From assembly GCA_015523325.1 (NCBI GenBank), contig WAKO01000007.1, positions 1 to 34,034 of the forward strand: 34,034 bases of DNA, written 5' to 3'. Position 1 is the stretch's first letter. The number at the start of each line of letters is the position of its first letter. This document shows positions 15,132-21,685 of the stretch, one piece after another. The stretch comes from Microcaldota archaeon. Its GTDB lineage: Archaea > Micrarchaeota > Micrarchaeia > Anstonellales > J096. The notes beneath the pieces are model-generated. The model ran no database searches and was not told the DNA's origin. It saw only the letters and a list, made by a program, of their open reading frames with translations. A program made the position numbers and the translations under genes.

Positions 15132-15623
15132 CTACCAAGGAACGTTTTTCCAATTTAAGTGATAAGCAAGCTTATTGAAGAGAGAGTGGAGGAGTTGAGT
15201 CAGGAGGATTATAATAACTATTTCTTCAAAAGAGAAAATGTCATAAAAAAGCTCAACAAAAAATAAAGAGAAGATCATAAATAAAACTCCATCAAATATA
15301 AAGGGTTCTCCTTCACTAACGCTAAATCTTCTCTTAATAAAGCTTCCAAAACTATCTCCCACCATAGCCCCTAAAGAAGAAAGGGTTCCTGCAAAAAAAT
15401 ACTCAAGCCTTCCTAAAAAAAATCCAAAAAAATAGGAAGCTATAACTCCTATTGCTATTCCTGCGAAAAATCCTCTTATTGTTTTATTTTTTCCTAACAA
15501 AGGCTTTCCATTAAAAGAAAGACCAAAATCCATTCTGGGCCCTCCCCCTACTAAAACTGGGAAAGAATTAGAAAAATATGAAGGAAGTACAATCAGCAAA
15601 AACTTCTCTAGAAGACTTAGCAT
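15132..15623 (-). CDS. carS: CDP-archaeol synthase (CarS)
   Basis: Transfers CMP from CTP to unsaturated archaetidic acid, forming CDP-archaeol for archaeal membrane lipid synthesis. It has 163 residues and is an integral membrane protein with about four to five hydrophobic segments. The family signature is clear: LVGGGPRMDFGLSFNGKPLLGKNKTIRGF region near residues 24-52, and GAMVGDSFGSFIKRR near 86-100 with the acidic metal-binding GD. The ATG lies 29 bases from a TATA element shared with the divergent sppA. If the organism is a DPANN archaeon, this gene argues for at least some own lipid synthesis, unlike Nanoarchaeum equitans. Confidence 0.92.
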   Translation of the reverse strand: MLSLLEKFLLIVLPSYFSNSFPVLVGGGPRMDFGLSFNGKPLLGKNKTIRGFFAGIAIGVIASYFFGFFLGRLEYFFAGTLSSLGAMVGDSFGSFIKRRFSVSEGEPFIFDGVLFMIFSLFFVELFYDIFSFEEIVIIILLTQLLHSLFNKLAYHLNWKNVPW

Positions 15624-15645
15624 TTGTTTATATATGCTTATGCAA

Positions 15646-15659
15646 GACTTTTAAAACTC
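15646..15659. promoter_or_regulatory. Shared bidirectional TATA element of carS and sppA
   Basis: GACTTTTAAAACTC is nearly self-complementary. Its centre is about 29 bases before the carS start on the minus strand and about 26 bases before the sppA start on the plus strand. It is the only good TATA in the 55-base gap, so one element probably serves both genes, each with an almost leaderless mRNA. Confidence 0.6.
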
Positions 15660-15678
15660 TTGTATTAGTTTAAGGGAT

Positions 15679-16590
15679 ATGGAAAGAAGATATAAGAGGA
15701 GAGCTTCTAGTGAATTTAAGTTTAAAGGAGTCCACTGGATATTTGCAGGAGCCTTAATACTAATTTTCTCTCTACTAATAAGCATAATACCTGAAGGACC
15801 TGTTGTGGGGAATTGTATAGCTATCGTTAGGCTCTCTGGCCCAATAAGTAGTGAAGGCTCTCCTCCTTCTTTGTTTGATGAAGGTGTTCCTTCTTCTTAT
15901 GACTTTGTTAAGCTTTTTGAGAGATTGGAGGAAAGAGGAGATGTGAAAGCTATTGTATTGGAAGTAAATTCTCCAGGAGGAGGAGTAGTTCCAACAAGGG
16001 AGATATATGAGAGCTTAGTTAAAATAGAAAAGCCAAAAGTAGCTTATATAAGGGAGATAGGAGCTAGTGGGGGGTATTATGTTTCTCTTGCAACAGACTA
16101 CATAATAGCAAACCCAAATGCAATAACTGGGAGTATTGGGGTTATAACAACCTTTGTGGATATGAGGGAATTGCTTCAAAACATTGGGGTTAATGTAACT
16201 TCAATAACAGGGGGTAAAAATAAGGATATTGGAGCATTTTATAGAGGGCTTGGAGAGGAAGAGAGAAAAATAATTGAAGGAATAGTAAATGAGATATATG
16301 AGGACTTTAAAGGAGTTGTTATTGAAAGAAGGGGAGAAAAGCTAAAAGATCCTTCAAAAGCCATGGATGGGAGAATATTTACAGGAAAACAGGCTTATGA
16401 GCTAGGGTTGGTGGATGAAACAGGAAATCTTGAGAGGGCAATAGAAAAAGCGGCAGAGCTAGCAGGAATAGAGGATTATGAGGAGTGCTATTTCAATCCT
16501 GTCCAAGAATCCTTTTTTGCAGGAGCCTTTAAAGGAATGGAGATAAACTTAAACTTTGGAAGAGAAGGTCTTTCAATAGAATATAGGTAA
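15679..16590 (+). CDS. sppA: Signal peptide peptidase SppA (S49 serine protease)
   Basis: A membrane-bound peptidase that degrades cleaved signal peptides. The 303-residue protein has a basic N-terminus (MERRYKRRAS) and one membrane segment at about residues 20-38, with the catalytic domain after it. The oxyanion region is NSPGGGV (97-103). The catalytic Ser130 lies in GASGGYY, and the general base is Lys182 in KNKDIGAFYRG, the archaeal-type Ser/Lys dyad. TGSIGVI precedes the lysine as expected. A TATA element 26 bases upstream supports the ATG start. It is complete. Confidence 0.93.
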   Translation: MERRYKRRASSEFKFKGVHWIFAGALILIFSLLISIIPEGPVVGNCIAIVRLSGPISSEGSPPSLFDEGVPSSYDFVKLFERLEERGDVKAIVLEVNSPGGGVVPTREIYESLVKIEKPKVAYIREIGASGGYYVSLATDYIIANPNAITGSIGVITTFVDMRELLQNIGVNVTSITGGKNKDIGAFYRGLGEEERKIIEGIVNEIYEDFKGVVIERRGEKLKDPSKAMDGRIFTGKQAYELGLVDETGNLERAIEKAAELAGIEDYEECYFNPVQESFFAGAFKGMEINLNFGREGLSIEYR

Positions 16591-16655
16591 ATTAGAGAAG
16601 TTAGACAAGAAGAAAATTAAAGGTTAATTTAAAAATCTTACTTCAGTAAAAGATA

Positions 16656-16922
16656 ATGAAGCAAGGAGGGATTGAAGTGACAATGAAAATTTCTGAATTG
16701 TATGGAATGGATGTTTTTACAGATAGTGGAAAGTTTCTAGGAACTGCTCAAGACTTTATTGTAGATTTGGAGAGTGGAGCGGTTATAAGGATTTTACTAG
16801 AGCCTTTACCTTCAAACAAAGAGCAAGCAAAAGTAGTTTTAAGAGAGAAAAGCATACTTTACAAAAATGTAAAATCAGTAGAGGATGTAATAGTAGTAAA
16901 ATCAAATCCTCACAGCCATTAA
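16656..16922 (+). CDS. PRC-barrel domain protein
   Basis: A small protein (88 residues from this ATG) consisting of one PRC-barrel: MKISELYGMDVFTDSGKFLG, then DFIVDLESGAVIRILLEP, then LREKSILYKNVKSVEDVIVV. In archaea such single-domain PRC proteins are widespread; roles in RNA metabolism and, in some phyla, cell division have been described. The start is uncertain. A TATA element (TTTAAAAAT, 16628-16636) 24 bases upstream suggests a leaderless start at 16656. A GGAGGG motif at 16665-16670 would instead favour the GTG at 16677 or the ATG at 16683 (MKISEL), where the conserved domain begins. Confidence 0.85.
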   Translation: MKQGGIEVTMKISELYGMDVFTDSGKFLGTAQDFIVDLESGAVIRILLEPLPSNKEQAKVVLREKSILYKNVKSVEDVIVVKSNPHSH

Positions 16923-16961
16923 AATACATTTGCCATTATTTATTTTCTAAAAGGGAAGGGA

Positions 16962-17135
16962 ATGAGTGTTGCAAAAGAAGTAGTTAGAGCAATAATAGCT
17001 TTAGTTTTTGGATATTTTGTTTTTAGTGTTTGGAGTACAAGTAGGAGTGATCCTGAATATATTGTTTATGCTGTTAGTGGAATTAGTGTTGTAATAACTT
17101 TTCTACTCCTCCATTTTATAGGAAAAGAGAATTAA
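16962..17135 (+). CDS. Small two-segment membrane protein (57 residues)
   Basis: An ATG frame of 57 codons preceded by an AAGGGAAGGG purine-rich ribosome site. It encodes a short basic start (MSVAKEVVR), a hydrophobic segment (AIIALVFGYFVFSVW), a polar turn with TSRSDPEY, and a second hydrophobic segment (VYAVSGISVVITFLLLHF) with a GKEN tail. It follows the PRC-barrel gene by 39 bases in the same direction, so the two may be co-transcribed. The hairpin of two membrane helices is clear; the family is not recognised. Confidence 0.6.
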   Translation: MSVAKEVVRAIIALVFGYFVFSVWSTSRSDPEYIVYAVSGISVVITFLLLHFIGKEN

Positions 17136-17160
17136 TTAGAGGTTAAAATAAAGCTAAAAG

Positions 17161-18327
17161 CTAAAACTCAGCTATTACTTTTGAGCTCTTTCCTGAGATT
17201 ACTATTGCTGTTTCTCCTGAAAAGGAGAAGTATTTGGATTTTCCATTCTCAACCCTTATCCTCATCCCCTTACTCAAATTATATCCTCTCCCATCCAATA
17301 AATAGAGTACTCCTATATTTCCTTCCCTATCTCTAACCAAAACCCTAACCAACACATCTTTCTTTGTTTTTGTTCTAGGATAGCTTATCCTCTTTACTTC
17401 TAAAACCTCTAGCAAATCAGTAAATATCCTCCTCATTCCATCCCTTATTTCATTTAATGAAACCATCTTTCTTTTCTTTGTCTTTTCCTTTGCTATTCTA
17501 AAAGCCAGCTCTATTTGTTTTGAGTAAAACTTCTTTAAATTCTCAAGTTGTTTTTTAACAATCCTCTCATCATCAGTCTCTAAAAATGTCTTTAGAGCAA
17601 TCTCAAAAACAGGCTTAAAGGAACTATCAAAAACTAACTTTTCCCCTTTATACTCAATAGTAAAATAGGAATCATCCCTAGCCTCTTCCAATTCTCTTCT
17701 CATTGAAGAAATGTTGTCAAAAGAAGAAGAAACCTCTTCAAGCAATGGAGCTTCTCCAACTTCTTCCAATCTTTCCTTAGTGCTTTCCTCACTTTTTTCT
17801 TCCTCTCTTTTTTCCCTTGAAAGAGAGGTTTGACTCCCAAGGTTTTGTTCTTCAACCCCTCCCAACTCCTCCAAATAGGCGAACAAAACTTCTTGTACAA
17901 CTTCTTTCCTTGTTGGAGCTCTTTCCTTATAGCTATCCTTAAAGATTTGAGAGAGCAACTTATCCTTAAGAGTTTTAGCTCTTTCCTTTCCAACACTCTT
18001 TTGGAGGAGCTTCTCTATATGCTCAACAACCTTGCTGTTAGGGCTTATTGTTTCCTCTTTTTTCTTTTTAGAGGCCTTTGAGGCTTTAGAGGCTCTTTCA
18101 AAGATTTCCGCTAAAGAGAGTAGTTTTGGCTCTCTCTTGCTTTTCTCCTCAAGGATTCTCTTTGCTGTTTCTGCTACTTCCCTATCCTTATCATAAGTTA
18201 ATTCAAGTAATGCAAAAGAAGCTCCAGGATCATCTACTTCTGCTAATTTTAAGGCTGCTTCTTTCCTAACCTTAGGATCAGAATCAAAAGTAAGAGAAAT
18301 TATGCGGTGTAATTCTTTTGGAGTCAT
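17161..18327 (-). CDS. HEAT-repeat plus OB-fold protein of unknown function
   Basis: A 388-residue protein with three visible parts. Residues 1-70 form a HEAT-type repeat pair (KVRKEAALKLAEVDDPGASF and KDREVAETAKRILEEK). A long, highly charged region of about 150 residues follows, rich in Lys, Glu and Ser. Then comes an alpha/beta segment (FTIEYKGEKLVFDSSFKPVF) and a helical region, and the last about 65 residues look like an OB fold: VRVLVRDREGNIGVLYLLDG, KGMRIRVENGKSKYFSF, ETAIVISGKSSKVI. The last part resembles single-stranded DNA-binding RPA/SSB domains, so a nucleic-acid role is inferred. The ATG at 18327 lies 28 bases after a TATA element; an upstream TTG (18351) is less likely. Confidence 0.7.
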   Translation of the reverse strand: MTPKELHRIISLTFDSDPKVRKEAALKLAEVDDPGASFALLELTYDKDREVAETAKRILEEKSKREPKLLSLAEIFERASKASKASKKKKEETISPNSKVVEHIEKLLQKSVGKERAKTLKDKLLSQIFKDSYKERAPTRKEVVQEVLFAYLEELGGVEEQNLGSQTSLSREKREEEKSEESTKERLEEVGEAPLLEEVSSSFDNISSMRRELEEARDDSYFTIEYKGEKLVFDSSFKPVFEIALKTFLETDDERIVKKQLENLKKFYSKQIELAFRIAKEKTKKRKMVSLNEIRDGMRRIFTDLLEVLEVKRISYPRTKTKKDVLVRVLVRDREGNIGVLYLLDGRGYNLSKGMRIRVENGKSKYFSFSGETAIVISGKSSKVIAEF

Positions 18328-18348
18328 TTTAATCCCACTTACTTTTAA

Positions 18349-18361
18349 CAATTTTTAAACC
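18349..18361 (-). promoter_or_regulatory. TATA element of the HEAT/OB gene
   Basis: Minus-strand GGTTTAAAAATTG is centred about 28 bases before the ATG at 18327. It supports that start over the upstream TTG, which lies inside the element. Confidence 0.55.
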
Positions 18362-18427
18362 TTTTTGAAGTACATTGCAATCTTCCTTTGTAATTTCTTC
18401 AACTACTTTATTCAACTACTTCTTTAT

Positions 18428-19006
18428 CTACTTCTTTCTATTCTTTTTACCAAATTTGCTTAGCATTGAATAAACCTTTTCCAATGAAGCCTCTATCTCC
18501 CTCCTATTCCTTGCTCCAGCTACAATAACTTTTCCATTCTTAAAAACAAGTAAAGAAACGGCCGGCTTTTTAAGCTTTAAAATAGCTCCTGGAAATTGTT
18601 CTGGCTCGTATTCAATATCATCTATTCCTAAAGCTAAATCAAATAGGTTCAAATCTAATTCTAAGGAAGCATAAGCAACCATGTTAGTTATTTCATAATC
18701 ATAGCTCTTTCTATGTATTTTTTTTGCATAAGGAAGGAGCAATTTGTGAGCTTTGGATAGAGCTTTTTCAATAACTTGCTTATTCATACACCCAACGCAA
18801 ACAACCTTTCCATTCTTAAATATTAGGAGGGTTGATTTGGGTTCATTAAATTTTAAAATAGCTCCTGGAAATTGTTCTGGCTCGTATTCAATATTTTTAA
18901 AGTTTTGTATTAAGCTATACAAATCTACTTCAAAACCAAGGTTGCCTGCGGCAACCATGTTGGTTATTTCATATTTTATTTTTTTCTTTGCCATAAACCC
19001 ACCCAT
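18428..19006 (-). CDS. tbp: TATA-box binding protein (TBP)
   Basis: The basal transcription factor that binds TATA elements such as those throughout this window. Its 192 residues form two symmetrical repeats. Repeat one has YEITNMVAAGNLGFEVDLYSL, YEPEQFPGAILKF and LLIFKNGKVVCVGC. Repeat two has YEITNMVAYASLELDLNLF, YEPEQFPGAILKL and LLVFKNGKVIVAGA. This is the classic saddle architecture, with the intercalating residues in the FPGAI and VFKNGK turns. A TATA centred 27 bases before 19006 supports the first ATG; a second ATG four codons later (MAKKK) follows a GGTGGG motif and is an alternative. Confidence 0.96.
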   Translation of the reverse strand: MGGFMAKKKIKYEITNMVAAGNLGFEVDLYSLIQNFKNIEYEPEQFPGAILKFNEPKSTLLIFKNGKVVCVGCMNKQVIEKALSKAHKLLLPYAKKIHRKSYDYEITNMVAYASLELDLNLFDLALGIDDIEYEPEQFPGAILKLKKPAVSLLVFKNGKVIVAGARNRREIEASLEKVYSMLSKFGKKNRKK

Positions 19007-19026
19007 TTTTAAGGCTTTTCCTAAAA

Positions 19027-19038
19027 TATTTTTAAAAG
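19027..19038 (-). promoter_or_regulatory. TATA element of tbp
   Basis: Minus-strand CCTTTTAAAAAT lies about 27 bases upstream of the first tbp ATG. Because TBP binds such elements, autoregulation is conceivable but not shown. Confidence 0.5.
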
Positions 19039-19043
19039 GGGAA

Positions 19044-19058
19044 AGCTTTTAAAATGGG
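19044..19058 (+). promoter_or_regulatory. TATA element of the L21e operon
   Basis: AGCTTTTAAAATGGG precedes rpl21e by about 75 bases, predicting a leader of roughly 45-50 bases. This agrees with the GAGGGA ribosome site four bases before the ATG. Confidence 0.45.
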
Positions 19059-19123
19059 AGTAAAGCTAGTAAGGTTTAGTAAAAAGCTGTGTTAAATAAA
19101 GGAAATGTAAAAAGAGGGAAACC

Positions 19124-19453
19124 ATGAAGAGATCAAGAGGTTTTTTTAGCAAAGCTACTAAAAGGCTAAAAGCAAAAGAAAGGTTAACTGCTACAAGGTT
19201 AATAAAAGACTTTAAACAAGGGGAAAAAGTAATAATTGACATAAACACATCTCATCAAATGCATACACAAACAATTCCTTCTCCAAGATATAGGGGGAGG
19301 GTAGGAAAAATAATAGAGAAAAGAGGCTCAAACTATGTGGTAGAAATAAAAGATGGAGGAAAGCTAAAAAAGATAATAAGCCATCCCGCTCATTTAAAGA
19401 GGGTCCAACAACCTGAAACACAACCTAAAACAAGAGAAGGTGAAGAAAAATAG
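19124..19453 (+). CDS. rpl21e: 50S ribosomal protein L21e
   Basis: A component of the large ribosomal subunit. The 109-residue basic protein starts MKRSRGFFSKATKRLKAKER and has FKQGEKVIIDINTSHQ, the family's PSPRYRGRVGKIIEKRG segment (normally PHPRYHGxTG), and a C-terminal KKIISHPAHLKR. It begins the conserved archaeal gene string L21e-RpoF-DUF655. The C-terminal extension after HLKR is polar and low in complexity. The start is fixed by GAGGGA four bases upstream. Confidence 0.93.
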   Translation: MKRSRGFFSKATKRLKAKERLTATRLIKDFKQGEKVIIDINTSHQMHTQTIPSPRYRGRVGKIIEKRGSNYVVEIKDGGKLKKIISHPAHLKRVQQPETQPKTREGEEK

Positions 19454-19463
19454 AGGGATTTAA

Positions 19464-19811
19464 ATGAAGTTTATTGAAAGCAAACCTCTCCTCGCAAAAG
19501 AAGTGGAAGATAAGTTTAAGGGAGAAGAGAAAGAGTTAACTTATAATGAAAAGCTCATGGAAGAGCATTCTCAATGCTATGAAATAACAAAAACAAAAAT
19601 GAATGAGCTAAAAAAAGAGCTCTCTGAAATTGTTGAGGAAGAGATAGCCATAAAGATTTGCGATGTTTTACCTTTTTCAAAATCAACTCTAAAAACATTG
19701 CTTGTTGGTTTTGGGGAAGAGGTTGAGGAGGAAAAAGTAGATAAGATAATGGAGATACTCTCAAAATATATAAAACCTCCCAAAAAGTCCAAAAAAGCTA
19801 AAGAAAGCTAA
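19464..19811 (+). CDS. rpoF: DNA-directed RNA polymerase subunit F (RpoF/Rpb4)
   Basis: Forms the stalk of archaeal RNA polymerase with RpoE. The 115 residues include SKPLLAKEVEDKF, the HRDC-like part KICDVLPFSKSTLKTLLVGF, and a C-terminal VDKIMEILSKYI followed by a lysine-rich tail. The LP.s..El/L..I....R pattern of Rpb4 is recognisable, although divergent. Its position directly after rpl21e, with 10 bases between and a GAGGGA ribosome site, is the canonical archaeal arrangement and strengthens the call. Confidence 0.88.
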   Translation: MKFIESKPLLAKEVEDKFKGEEKELTYNEKLMEEHSQCYEITKTKMNELKKELSEIVEEEIAIKICDVLPFSKSTLKTLLVGFGEEVEEEKVDKIMEILSKYIKPPKKSKKAKES

Positions 19812-19868
19812 AAAATCTATTTTTATGGTTTGAGGATCTTAAAATAGGGGCTTTAAAATAACTAATAA

Positions 19869-19882
19869 ACTATTTAAATAGT
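19869..19882 (+). promoter_or_regulatory. Palindromic TATA element of the DUF655 gene
   Basis: ACTATTTAAATAGT is a perfect 14-base palindrome centred 25.5 bases before the ATG at 19901. It fits a TATA element for a leaderless mRNA, and suggests that DUF655 can be transcribed separately from L21e-RpoF. Confidence 0.5.
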
Positions 19883-19900
19883 GGCAAATACAAAATTAGT

Positions 19901-20446
19901 ATGGAAGAATATGCTTATGTGTTAGATTACCTCCCTTATGGAAAGGGAGAAATAAAATCTCCCATAGTTCAACTTATTGGAAAAAAGGCCTTCACGCTTC
20001 TTGAAGCTACTTTAAAGGATAATGTAACAGCAAGTGTTGGAGAAAAGCTTTATGTTGGAAAGGAAAAAAGAGATAAAATACAAAAAATAAGGAGAAGGAT
20101 TTGGTTTAAGGACCTAACAGCAACTGCAAAAGAAAATTTAGAGATGGTTTTAGAGAAGTTAATAATGGAAGAGGAGGAAAGGTTCCTCCAATTTATAAAT
20201 AAGAGTAGCTCAATTTCCATAAGGGTTCATCCTTTGGAATTAATTCCAGGAGTGGGGAAAAAAAATGCTGCCTTGCTATTGGAAGAAAGAGAAAAAAAGC
20301 CTTTTGAAAGCTTTGAAGAGATAAAGAAGAGAGTTCCTAGCTGGAGTAACCCAATAAAAAGCATGGCAGAAAGGATAATAAAGGAGCTTTCTGGAGAGGA
20401 AAAATATTACTTTTTCGTAATTCCATTCTCTTATAGAAAAAGATGA
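19901..20446 (+). CDS. DUF655 family protein (helix-hairpin-helix, predicted nucleic-acid binding)
   Basis: A 181-residue protein that begins EEYAYVLDYLPYGK, the family hallmark, continues with a small beta domain (PIVQLIGKKAFTLLEATL, GEKLYVG), and has a helix-hairpin-helix motif LELIPGVGKKNAALLLEERE (about 131-150). The family is restricted to archaea (and few others), lies next to RpoF and L21e in many genomes, and is thought to bind RNA or DNA. The neighbourhood here is the usual one apart from the absence of KsgA after it. It ends in an aromatic tail FFVIPFSYRKR. Confidence 0.88.
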   Translation: MEEYAYVLDYLPYGKGEIKSPIVQLIGKKAFTLLEATLKDNVTASVGEKLYVGKEKRDKIQKIRRRIWFKDLTATAKENLEMVLEKLIMEEEERFLQFINKSSSISIRVHPLELIPGVGKKNAALLLEEREKKPFESFEEIKKRVPSWSNPIKSMAERIIKELSGEEKYYFFVIPFSYRKR

Positions 20447-20482
20447 TAAATAAGAAAGCAAAGAAAGGCTGCAAGGGAGAAC

Positions 20483-20827
20483 ATGAAGGACAAAGCAAAG
20501 TTGGTTAGTGATGAAACAATAGAAAAAATAAAGGAAAAGATAAAGAAAAAGCTAGGAGAAGTTATAGACCCTGAAATAGGCATTGATATAGTAAACCTAG
20601 GCTTAATTTATGAGATAAAAATTGAAAGAGATCTAAGCAAAGCAACAGTAAAAATGACAGCAACAACTCCAATGTGCCCCCTTTTGGGAGAGATGCTTAG
20701 CGAGGTGGAGGAGAAGCTTTCCCAAATTGAAGAGGTTGAAGAGATAGCTGTGGAGCTAGTTTGGGAGCCAAAATGGGGACCAGAAATGATGAGCAAAGAA
20801 GCAAAAGAAATGCTTGGATTTGATTAA
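20483..20827 (+). CDS. MIP18/DUF59 family iron-sulfur assembly protein
   Basis: A 114-residue protein of the family that includes SufT, PaaD and eukaryotic CIA2. The signature is VIDPEIGIDIVNLGLIYEI (about 27-45), followed by MTATTPMCPLLGEM with the conserved Cys65. These proteins help deliver Fe-S clusters to target proteins, and often neighbour an Mrp/NBP35 ATPase, as here. An AAGGGAGAAC ribosome site precedes the ATG. It is followed 34 bases later by the Mrp-type gene in the same direction, making a two-gene unit. Confidence 0.88.
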   Translation: MKDKAKLVSDETIEKIKEKIKKKLGEVIDPEIGIDIVNLGLIYEIKIERDLSKATVKMTATTPMCPLLGEMLSEVEEKLSQIEEVEEIAVELVWEPKWGPEMMSKEAKEMLGFD

Positions 20828-20861
20828 TTTAATTAACAATTCCAATCCAAATAGGGAAACA

Positions 20862-21614
20862 ATGGCAAAAGTAAATATAAAAGGAGGGTTTAAGCTAAAT
20901 TCTGAAGAGAAGGAGGCGGAGGAAAGGTTAGAAAAGATAAAAAAGATAGGTGTTTGGAGTGTAAAGGGAGGGGTTGGAAAAAGTACACTGAGTATAGCCA
21001 TTGCTTTTGAGCTTGCAAAAAAAGAAAAAACAGCTTTGTTGGATGGGGATATATCTTCTCCAAATATCTCAAATTATTTGGGTATAAATGACCCTCTTGT
21101 AGGAGATAAAGAAAAGGGAGAAATCTACCCAATAGAAATTGAAAATGTAGAAATAATTTCCATGTACAACCTAATAGGAAAAAAAGCCATAGCCTGGAGA
21201 GGAGTGCTTTTAGAGAGTGCTTTTAGAGAACTCCTCAAAAAAACAAGATGGAAAAGCAAAAGGATGGTTATTGATTTACCCCCAGGAAGTGGGGATATCA
21301 TGATAAGCGCTGTAGCCAATTTAGGAATAAAAAAATTCATAATAGTAACAACTCCTTCCCGTCTAAGTATTGAAGAACTGAAGAGAAGCCTAGACTTCTT
21401 AAAGAAATTTAACATAGAGATTGTTGGGATAATAGAGAATATGAGCTCCTCTATTTATCCTTCAAAAAAGCAAGAAATAGAGAGAATGGGAAAGTTTCTA
21501 ACCTCTATTCCTTATTCAAAGGAGATAGCCAATGCTATAGAGAGAGGGATCCCAATAAATAAGGTTGTTGATCTCTCAAAAGTAGTAGAGGAAATTGAAA
21601 AAGCTTGGGAATAA
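20862..21614 (+). CDS. Mrp/NBP35-type P-loop ATPase without cysteines
   Basis: A 250-residue SIMIBI-class ATPase related to Mrp/ApbC/NBP35, which carry Fe-S clusters to target proteins. The deviant Walker A SVKGGVGKST lies at about residues 33-42, and the second motif is DGDISSPNIS. The switch region reads DLPPGSGD, as in the family. In characterised members IENMS is followed by a CPxC pair that bridges a dimer-shared Fe-S cluster. Here the segment is IENMSSSIYPSKKQ, and no cysteine occurs anywhere in the protein. The start at 20862 (MAKVN) avoids overlap with the MIP18 gene; an in-frame ATG at 20814 is possible but inside that gene. The partner gene upstream fits the family role. Confidence 0.8.
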   Translation: MAKVNIKGGFKLNSEEKEAEERLEKIKKIGVWSVKGGVGKSTLSIAIAFELAKKEKTALLDGDISSPNISNYLGINDPLVGDKEKGEIYPIEIENVEIISMYNLIGKKAIAWRGVLLESAFRELLKKTRWKSKRMVIDLPPGSGDIMISAVANLGIKKFIIVTTPSRLSIEELKRSLDFLKKFNIEIVGIIENMSSSIYPSKKQEIERMGKFLTSIPYSKEIANAIERGIPINKVVDLSKVVEEIEKAWE

Positions 21615-21654
21615 CTAACCAAAAGGAACAGTTAAAGAAAAGAGGTTGAAAAAA

Positions 21655-21667
21655 CTTTTTAAAAGCC
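21655..21667 (+). promoter_or_regulatory. TATA element of the DUF763 gene
   Basis: CTTTTTAAAAGCC is centred 25.5 bases before the ATG at 21686, and no Shine-Dalgarno motif follows, so leaderless initiation is likely. Confidence 0.55.
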
Positions 21668-21685
21668 AAAAATTTTGCTAAATTA

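Noticed and set aside
18362..18427. Read-through extension of TBP beyond its TAG stop into a further in-frame stretch
   Set aside because: Two TAG codons interrupt the frame, the stretch is a simple GAAGTAG-type repeat, and TBP is already complete with both repeats.
19869..19882. Perfect palindrome as a repressor operator
   Set aside because: It sits exactly at the TATA position of the DUF655 gene. AT palindromes are common at TATA elements, and no second copy was seen.
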